Source: a bacterium (GTDB taxonomy: Bacteria; Spirochaetota; UBA4802; UBA5550). Taken from it: a DNA stretch of 8,083 nt. A program made the translations under genes and the position numbers. Each line of letters starts with the position of its first letter. Positions within the stretch are counted from its first letter, which is position 1. This document shows, piece after piece, positions 4,622 through 8,083 of the stretch. Location: NCBI GenBank assembly GCA_024224995.1, contig JAAENB010001001.1:1-8083 (forward strand), written 5' to 3'. The notes under the pieces were generated by a model. It ran no database searches. It was not told where the DNA came from and saw only the letters and a list, made by a program, of their open reading frames with translations.

Positions 4622-6430
4622 ATGAAAATTTTTTATTTATTTCTTTTGTCTATTGTCTTATTCGCGATTATATTTTGCGGCTGCAATCTCGACGGCAATG
4701 CCATTAGCCGGTCTACCGATGACGATACCATTCCCCCTGCCGTTACTATTACTTCGCCAACAAGCGGTAATACCTATGGTTCCGGTTCTATTGTTATCCA
4801 GGGAAAAGCTTCCGATGATATAAAAATTCTAAAGGTCGAAACCTGTATCGATGACGGGCCCTGTACCGAAGCCAACAGCAGAGGTTTCTCTTCCAGTTCC
4901 GACAACCTGGAATGGATTTCCTTTGTTGAGACAAGTACCTTGAGTGACGGGCCCCATACTATTACTGCCAGGGCCATAGATTTATGGGATAATGTTACTA
5001 CTGCCAGCATCAGTATCAATGTCGACAACGGTACTCCCCTGGCTGTTATTTCAGGAGTTCCTCCTGTCATTAGCGATACTACGGATTTAAATGTTTCTGT
5101 TTCAGGGGCCGGGATTGTTGCTTATAAGTATAAGCTTGATACCGGTGAATGGTCTCCGGAGACTTCTGTTGCGGTTCCTATTACCGCGTCAGGGCTTGGG
5201 GTAGGGGAGCATACGCTTTTGATAATTGGGAAGAAGGTTGTTAATTCGAAAGATGTATGGCAGGATGCTACTACGGAGGTTACGAAGTTTGTGTGGTCTG
5301 TGAATAAAAAGTATTATTTTACTGCTACTGATTCGGAAGCTGATGATTATTATGGACAAAGTGTAGCGGTATCCTCTGATGGGTGTACTATTGTTGTTGG
5401 TGCTCCAGGTGACGATGATAATGGGAGTAATTCCGGCACTGTATATGTATACAGCTGGACAGGTAGTACCTGGAATCAAACTGAACTCACACCCTCTAAT
5501 GCTGGTGCAGGGAGAAATTTTGGAAAGTGTGTAGCAGTATCCTCAGATGGCAGCACTGTTGTTGTCGGTGCTGTAGGCTGGATTAATAATGGGAATTCCG
5601 GCTATGTGTATGTGTTCAGCCGGACAGGTAGTTCCTGGCATGAAACTAAACTCATATTCAATGAAACTGCTTTTGGAGGGGATCATTTTGGATACAGTCT
5701 AGCCGTTTCCTCAAATGGGAGTACTATTGTTATCGGTGCTTCTCGGGATGAGGGAGAAACCGGCTGTGCATATGTGTACAGCCGGACAGGTAGTACCTGG
5801 AATCAAACTAAACTCAAAGCCAACGATGCTGATAGTGGTGATTATTTTGGGTATAGTGTAGCAGTATCCTCTGACGGTAGTACTGTTGTTGTCGGTGCTT
5901 ATTTGGATATGTTTGGCAGTGCATATGTGTACTGCCGAACAGGTAGCGCATGGAACCAAACAGCTAAACTCATAGCCGCCGATGGCGCTGGTGGTGATTA
6001 TCTTGGAAGGACTGTAGCAGTATCCTCTGATGGTAGTACTATTGTTCTCAGCGCTTATGGTGACGATGATAATGGGGGTGATTCCGGCAGTGTATATGTG
6101 TATAACTGGACAGGTATCGCCTGGGATCAAACTAAACTTATAGCTGTCGATGGTGCTTATGGGGATCATTTTGGATGGAGTGTAGCGGTTTCCTCTGATG
6201 GCAGTACTGTTGTTGTCGGTGCTATTAATGATGATGATAATGGGGAATCATCCGGCAGTGCATATGTGTATAACTGGACAGGTAGTTCCTGGGATCAAAC
6301 CAAATTCATAGCCAACGATGGTGCTGCTGGTGATTGTTTTGGGTATAGTGTAGCAGTTTCTTCTGATGGTAGCACTGTAATAGTAGGGGCTTGGGGTGGT
6401 CAAGGCTCGGTACACCTCTTCTACCCATAA
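4622..6430 (+). CDS. Lipoprotein with Ig-like domain and seven-bladed beta-propeller
   Basis: The protein has 602 residues. The signal peptide ends in FCGC with Cys21 as the likely lipidated residue. Residues 36-135 match a bacterial Ig-like domain (PPAVTITSPTSGNTY ... SDGPHTITARAIDLWDN). Residues 138-226 form a second beta-rich domain. Residues 229-602 hold seven FG-GAP-like units built on FGxSVAVSSDGSTVVVGA. Units 1, 5 and 6 have DDDNG loops that could bind calcium. The seventh unit ends after VHLFYP, and the segment KKYYFTATDSEADDY before unit 1 resembles the missing strand of each unit (WDQTKFIANDGAAGD). The propeller therefore appears to close by N- and C-terminal exchange and is complete. 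It is the last gene of the sigma operon, 13 bases after the barrel gene, with GAGG upstream. Likely a surface or periplasmic binding module; ligand unknown. Confidence 0.85.
   Translation: MKIFYLFLLSIVLFAIIFCGCNLDGNAISRSTDDDTIPPAVTITSPTSGNTYGSGSIVIQGKASDDIKILKVETCIDDGPCTEANSRGFSSSSDNLEWISFVETSTLSDGPHTITARAIDLWDNVTTASISINVDNGTPLAVISGVPPVISDTTDLNVSVSGAGIVAYKYKLDTGEWSPETSVAVPITASGLGVGEHTLLIIGKKVVNSKDVWQDATTEVTKFVWSVNKKYYFTATDSEADDYYGQSVAVSSDGCTIVVGAPGDDDNGSNSGTVYVYSWTGSTWNQTELTPSNAGAGRNFGKCVAVSSDGSTVVVGAVGWINNGNSGYVYVFSRTGSSWHETKLIFNETAFGGDHFGYSLAVSSNGSTIVIGASRDEGETGCAYVYSRTGSTWNQTKLKANDADSGDYFGYSVAVSSDGSTVVVGAYLDMFGSAYVYCRTGSAWNQTAKLIAADGAGGDYLGRTVAVSSDGSTIVLSAYGDDDNGGDSGSVYVYNWTGIAWDQTKLIAVDGAYGDHFGWSVAVSSDGSTVVVGAINDDDNGESSGSAYVYNWTGSSWDQTKFIANDGAAGDCFGYSVAVSSDGSTVIVGAWGGQGSVHLFYP
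5306..6430 (+). repeat. Tandem coding repeats of about 52-56 codons
   Basis: The marker G-T-A/C-T-A of 'VAVSS' (or 'LAVSS') occurs at 5363, 5531, 5699, 5858, 6014, 6182 and 6350, so the spacings are 168, 168, 159, 156, 168 and 168 bases. All are multiples of three. Units are well conserved at nucleotide level (for example GCAGTATCCTCTGATGG), which implies recent duplication or gene conversion. Confidence 0.9.
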
Positions 6431-6472
6431 ACCAACAAAGACGGAGGATCAACATCCGCGTCCGGTTCTCCC

Positions 6473-6509
6473 GCAGGATAGAGGCATGCCTCTACCCTGC
6501 GTCGCAGGG
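6473..6509. repeat. Two mutually exclusive hairpins
   Basis: GCAGGATAGAGGC (6473-6485) pairs with GCCTCTACCCTGC (6488-6500), with one mismatch; its core TAGAGGCATGCCTCTA (6479-6494) is a perfect palindrome. CCCTGC (6495-6500) can instead pair with GCAGGG (6504-6509) around GTC. The shared CCCTGC arm makes the two structures exclusive. A-rich, not T-rich, sequence follows, so this is not a rightward terminator. Confidence 0.6.
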
Positions 6510-6599
6510 AAAAAATACGGAAGAAACTGTGGGTATACCGGGTTGGGTTTGTGGAGATGCTTAGAGGAGTGGTTTCCTGGGAAGGAGAGACGTTGCGTG

Positions 6600-6625
6600 C
6601 AACGCCTTTACGGGTTGATTTTTTT
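6600..6625 (+). terminator. Probable rho-independent terminator of the sigma operon
   Basis: CAAC-g-CC (6600-6606) pairs with GG-GTTG (6612-6617) around TTTAC, with one bulged G, and is followed by A and then seven T (6619-6625). It lies about 170 bases after the lipoprotein stop codon. A competing palindrome CGTTGC-GT-GCAACG (6591-6604) shares its left arm. The stem is short, so confidence is moderate. Confidence 0.45.
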
Positions 6626-6645
6626 AAGATGCTTCGCAGGGGTCG

Positions 6646-6665
6646 CACCCCCGGAAACCGGGGTG
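6646..6665. repeat. CACCCC/GGGGTG hairpin
   Basis: CACCCC (6646-6651) pairs with GGGGTG (6660-6665), and inner GG (6653-6654) with CC (6658-6659) around an AAA loop, leaving one bulged C. It belongs to the cluster of palindromes in this gene-free stretch. Confidence 0.5.
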
Positions 6666-6668
6666 ATA

Positions 6669-6778
6669 CCGGAGTCTGTTTTTGTACAGGTTCCGGGGAG
6701 AATCAGCCGAAGATTCTTTCTGAAAGCGACGTGACGTCACGTTGCTTTCAAGGTACAGACCCCGGGCAATATCTTCGG
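6669..6778. repeat. Interleaved inverted repeats around a 30-bp palindrome
   Basis: The centre, 6721-6750, is a near-perfect palindrome (TGAAAGCGACGTGAC and its complement, one pair changed to G/T) with the perfect core ACGTGACGTCACGT. CCGAAGAT (6707-6714) pairs with ATCTTCGG (6771-6778). CCGGAGTCTGT (6669-6679) pairs with ACAGACCCCGG (6755-6765), with one mismatch. The last two pairings cross each other, so they are alternatives or a pseudoknot. GTACAG-N3-CCGGG occurs twice as a direct repeat (6684-6697 and 6753-6766). Confidence 0.65.
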
Positions 6779-6840
6779 AAACACGCCTGGTGTAAGTTAG
6801 AAACTGTTTATAGAAATGGATCGGTTTCAGCATGGGGCTA

Positions 6841-6860
6841 CCTGGGGTTAAAACCCCAGG
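6841..6860. repeat. CCTGGGGTTAAAACCCCAGG palindrome
   Basis: A nine-base perfect stem (CCTGGGGTT with AACCCCAGG) around AA. The core GGGGTTAAAACCCC is identical to 223-236 on the other side of the locus. It has the features of a dispersed REP-type element. Confidence 0.65.
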
Positions 6861-6957
6861 CTACATGACTAAACCCCTCCGGGGTATTTCTGGTATGGGA
6901 CCGAATCGCCCGCAGGGCATTGGTTGACCATTGGTTGATGCTGACCCAGGACAGAAA

Positions 6958-6972
6958 CGCCCCAGCGGGGCG
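6958..6972. repeat. CGCCCC-AGC-GGGGCG hairpin
   Basis: A perfect six-base stem with a three-base loop, fourteen bases from the GGGGTTTCAACCCC palindrome. The two may form one composite element. Confidence 0.55.
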
Positions 6973-6985
6973 ACGTATTGTAGCT

Positions 6986-7001
6986 CGGGGTTTCAACCCC
7001 G
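6986..7001. repeat. CGGGGTT-TC-AACCCCG palindrome
   Basis: A perfect seven-base stem. It is a variant of the GGGGTTAAAACCCC core found at 223-236 and 6844-6857, making this the third copy of the motif in the window. Confidence 0.6.
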
Positions 7002-7055
7002 TGAAACAGAGCATGGCCCCGGTTAAAATCCCCGGAAACAGGCCCTACTTTTTAC

Positions 7056-7070
7056 AAAGGTCAGACCTTT
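7056..7070. repeat. AAAGGTC-A-GACCTTT palindrome over the permease stop codon
   Basis: A perfect seven-base inverted repeat around one base, flanked by direct repeats TTTACAAA (7051-7058 and 7068-7075). The TGA stop of the leftward permease gene (7063-7061) lies at its centre, so the palindrome supplies the last sense codons and the stop. Confidence 0.7.
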
Positions 7071-8083
7071 ACAAATTCTCTTACTTTCTTCCTAACATCA
7101 TCTAAAATAACATACAAACACGGCAGCAGCATCAGCGTAAGCGGAGTAGCCAGAACCAGGCCCCAGCCCAGGGCGAGAGCCATAGGCGCGTTCGTAGGAT
7201 CGGTGCCGCCGATGCCGTAGGCAAGGGGAATAAGCCCGGCAGCAGTGGTGATAGTGGTCATAAGGATAGGCCGGAGACGGTCGGCAGTGCCCCTGGCAAT
7301 GACGGAAAAAAGGGATTCTTTATGGGAGCCGGATTTATTGTTGTTCTCTTTAATTTCTTTGTTTAAATGATCCACCAGCACCAGCGAGTCATTAACAACA
7401 ACCCCGGAGAGGCCAATAATACCCAGCATAGCCATAAAACTGAGCGGTTCATTATGCACGGCAAAGGTAAAGATAACGCCGATAAAACCAAAAGGAACGG
7501 CAGAGAGAACCATAAGGGGCTGGCTAAGCGAGTTAAAGAGGATAACCATAAGGAAGTAAATAGCCAGCACAGCAATGGCAAAAGTTCTGGAAGAAGTGGC
7601 AAGGGATTCTTTCTTTTTCTTCGCGGCGCCTTCTTCTTTGAAGCGCAAACCGGGATAGTCTTTGGCCAGGTTAAAGTTGTTAAGAACCAGGGCGGAAGCG
7701 TCTTCCGGAAGAATAATATTTTCGTCAACATTAGCCTGAACGTTGATGGTCCGTTCATTGTCGAAGTGGATAAAATTAGACGGGCCCGAAGTATTTTTAA
7801 ATTTGGCCACATGCTTGAGTTTAATAAGCCTGTTCTCGGCGTTGGGAATGGAGAGATCTTTCAGGTAAGAAAGATTTTTGCGGGAATAGGCAGGCAGCAT
7901 AACTCTAAATTCCGTTTCTTCTTCATCGTACTGAACGCGGGTAACAACTTCCCCGTCATAGGCAACACGAATGGTTTGAGCGGCATCAATAACGGTCATA
8001 CCCATGCGGGCAAGGGCGGCATAATCGAACAGGATCTCGACCTGTTCTTTCCCATCTTTGTCATCACGGGTAACATCCCGAAC
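7061..8083 (-). CDS. RND (HAE1/AcrB-type) efflux permease, 3' part
   Basis: The frame is open to the window edge; 340 residues are visible, roughly the last third of a protein of about 1,000. The visible part starts in the second porter/docking region (EQVEILFDYAALARMGMTVIDAAQTI) and continues through ...IKLKHVAKF. It then has the C-terminal membrane bundle: TM8 (FAIAVLAIYFLMVILFNS), TM9 (MVLSAVPFGFIGVIFTFAV), TM10 (MLGIIGLSGVVVNDSLVLVD), TM11 (RPILMTTITTAAGLIPLAYG) and TM12 (MALALGWGLVLATPLTLMLL). In AcrB, TM10 carries the proton-relay Lys940; the aligned residue here appears to be Asn in VVVNDS, as in many HAE1 relatives. It would export drugs, lipids or other amphiphiles using the proton gradient, together with an adaptor and outer-membrane channel that are not in view. 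It is convergent with the sigma operon and probably unrelated to it. Confidence 0.92.
   Translation of the reverse strand, partial: VRDVTRDDKDGKEQVEILFDYAALARMGMTVIDAAQTIRVAYDGEVVTRVQYDEEETEFRVMLPAYSRKNLSYLKDLSIPNAENRLIKLKHVAKFKNTSGPSNFIHFDNERTINVQANVDENIILPEDASALVLNNFNLAKDYPGLRFKEEGAAKKKKESLATSSRTFAIAVLAIYFLMVILFNSLSQPLMVLSAVPFGFIGVIFTFAVHNEPLSFMAMLGIIGLSGVVVNDSLVLVDHLNKEIKENNNKSGSHKESLFSVIARGTADRLRPILMTTITTAAGLIPLAYGIGGTDPTNAPMALALGWGLVLATPLTLMLLPCLYVILDDVRKKVREFVKV

Larger units (their letters stand above)
6431..7060. other. Gene-free region rich in palindromes
   Basis: No convincing gene is present; the open frames here lack ribosome binding sites and have low-complexity or random-looking translations. 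At least nine hairpins are packed in 600 bases. Those listed separately are 6473-6509, 6646-6665, 6721-6750, 6841-6860, 6958-6972 and 6986-7001. Smaller ones are GCCC/GGGC at 6908-6918, ACCCC/GGGGT at 6873-6885 and CGTTGC/GCAACG at 6591-6604. ATTGGTTGA is repeated directly at 6919-6927 and 6930-6938. The two flanks of the locus share the GGGGTTAAAACCCC core. Confidence 0.65.

Noticed and set aside
6396..6868. Plus- and minus-strand frames of 69-112 residues after the propeller lipoprotein
   Set aside because: They span palindromes, have no ribosome binding sites, and their translations show no domain or codon pattern like the neighbours.
7056..7070. Terminator of the permease gene
   Set aside because: The palindrome has a one-base loop and no T-run after it on the minus strand.

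Overview
The window comes from a diderm (outer-membrane) bacterium with a genome of moderate GC. It carries two lipoproteins with lipoboxes, a predicted outer-membrane barrel, the C-terminal part of an RND/HAE1 efflux permease, and an ECF sigma factor. The lipoprotein-rich content, VSGG head repeats and VAVSSDGS propeller repeats would suit a spirochaete or an FCB-type lineage. I cannot name the taxon from sequence alone.

Layout. 1-398 holds no convincing gene and is filled with REP-like hairpins. 399-2004 is a leftward block: two small STAS-domain proteins (1669-2004, then 1321-1659) followed by a lipoprotein with YadA/Hep_Hag-type head repeats (399-1217). 2005-2370 is an unusual divergent control region. 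2371-6430 is a rightward operon: ECF sigma factor, single-pass membrane protein (likely anti-sigma), TTG-started outer-membrane barrel protein with an N-terminal periplasmic domain, and a lipoprotein carrying an Ig-like domain and a seven-bladed beta-propeller. 6431-7060 is a second cluster of hairpins and palindromes with a probable terminator near its start. 7061-8083 is the leftward 3' part of an RND permease whose 5' end lies beyond the window.

How it may work. The control region holds two outward-facing copies of the same bipartite motif, CAGGACAAT-N13-CGTCTACA, with identical spacing but different spacers. This is what paired ECF-type promoters should look like, with CGTCTA as the -10. 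The simplest model is that the sigma factor drives both its own operon and the STAS/adhesin operon. On the leftward transcript, a roughly 110-nt leader folds into a long stem that runs straight into seven U residues, so it may be a small RNA or an attenuator ahead of the STAS genes. The sigma / membrane anti-sigma / outer-membrane protein order resembles FecI-FecR-FecA signalling, but the barrel is small and not TonB-dependent. The periplasmic domains of the membrane protein and the barrel protein look alike in sequence. Together this may be a compact cell-surface signalling module coupled to a STAS partner-switch branch. The architecture is seen in the sequence; the function is inference.
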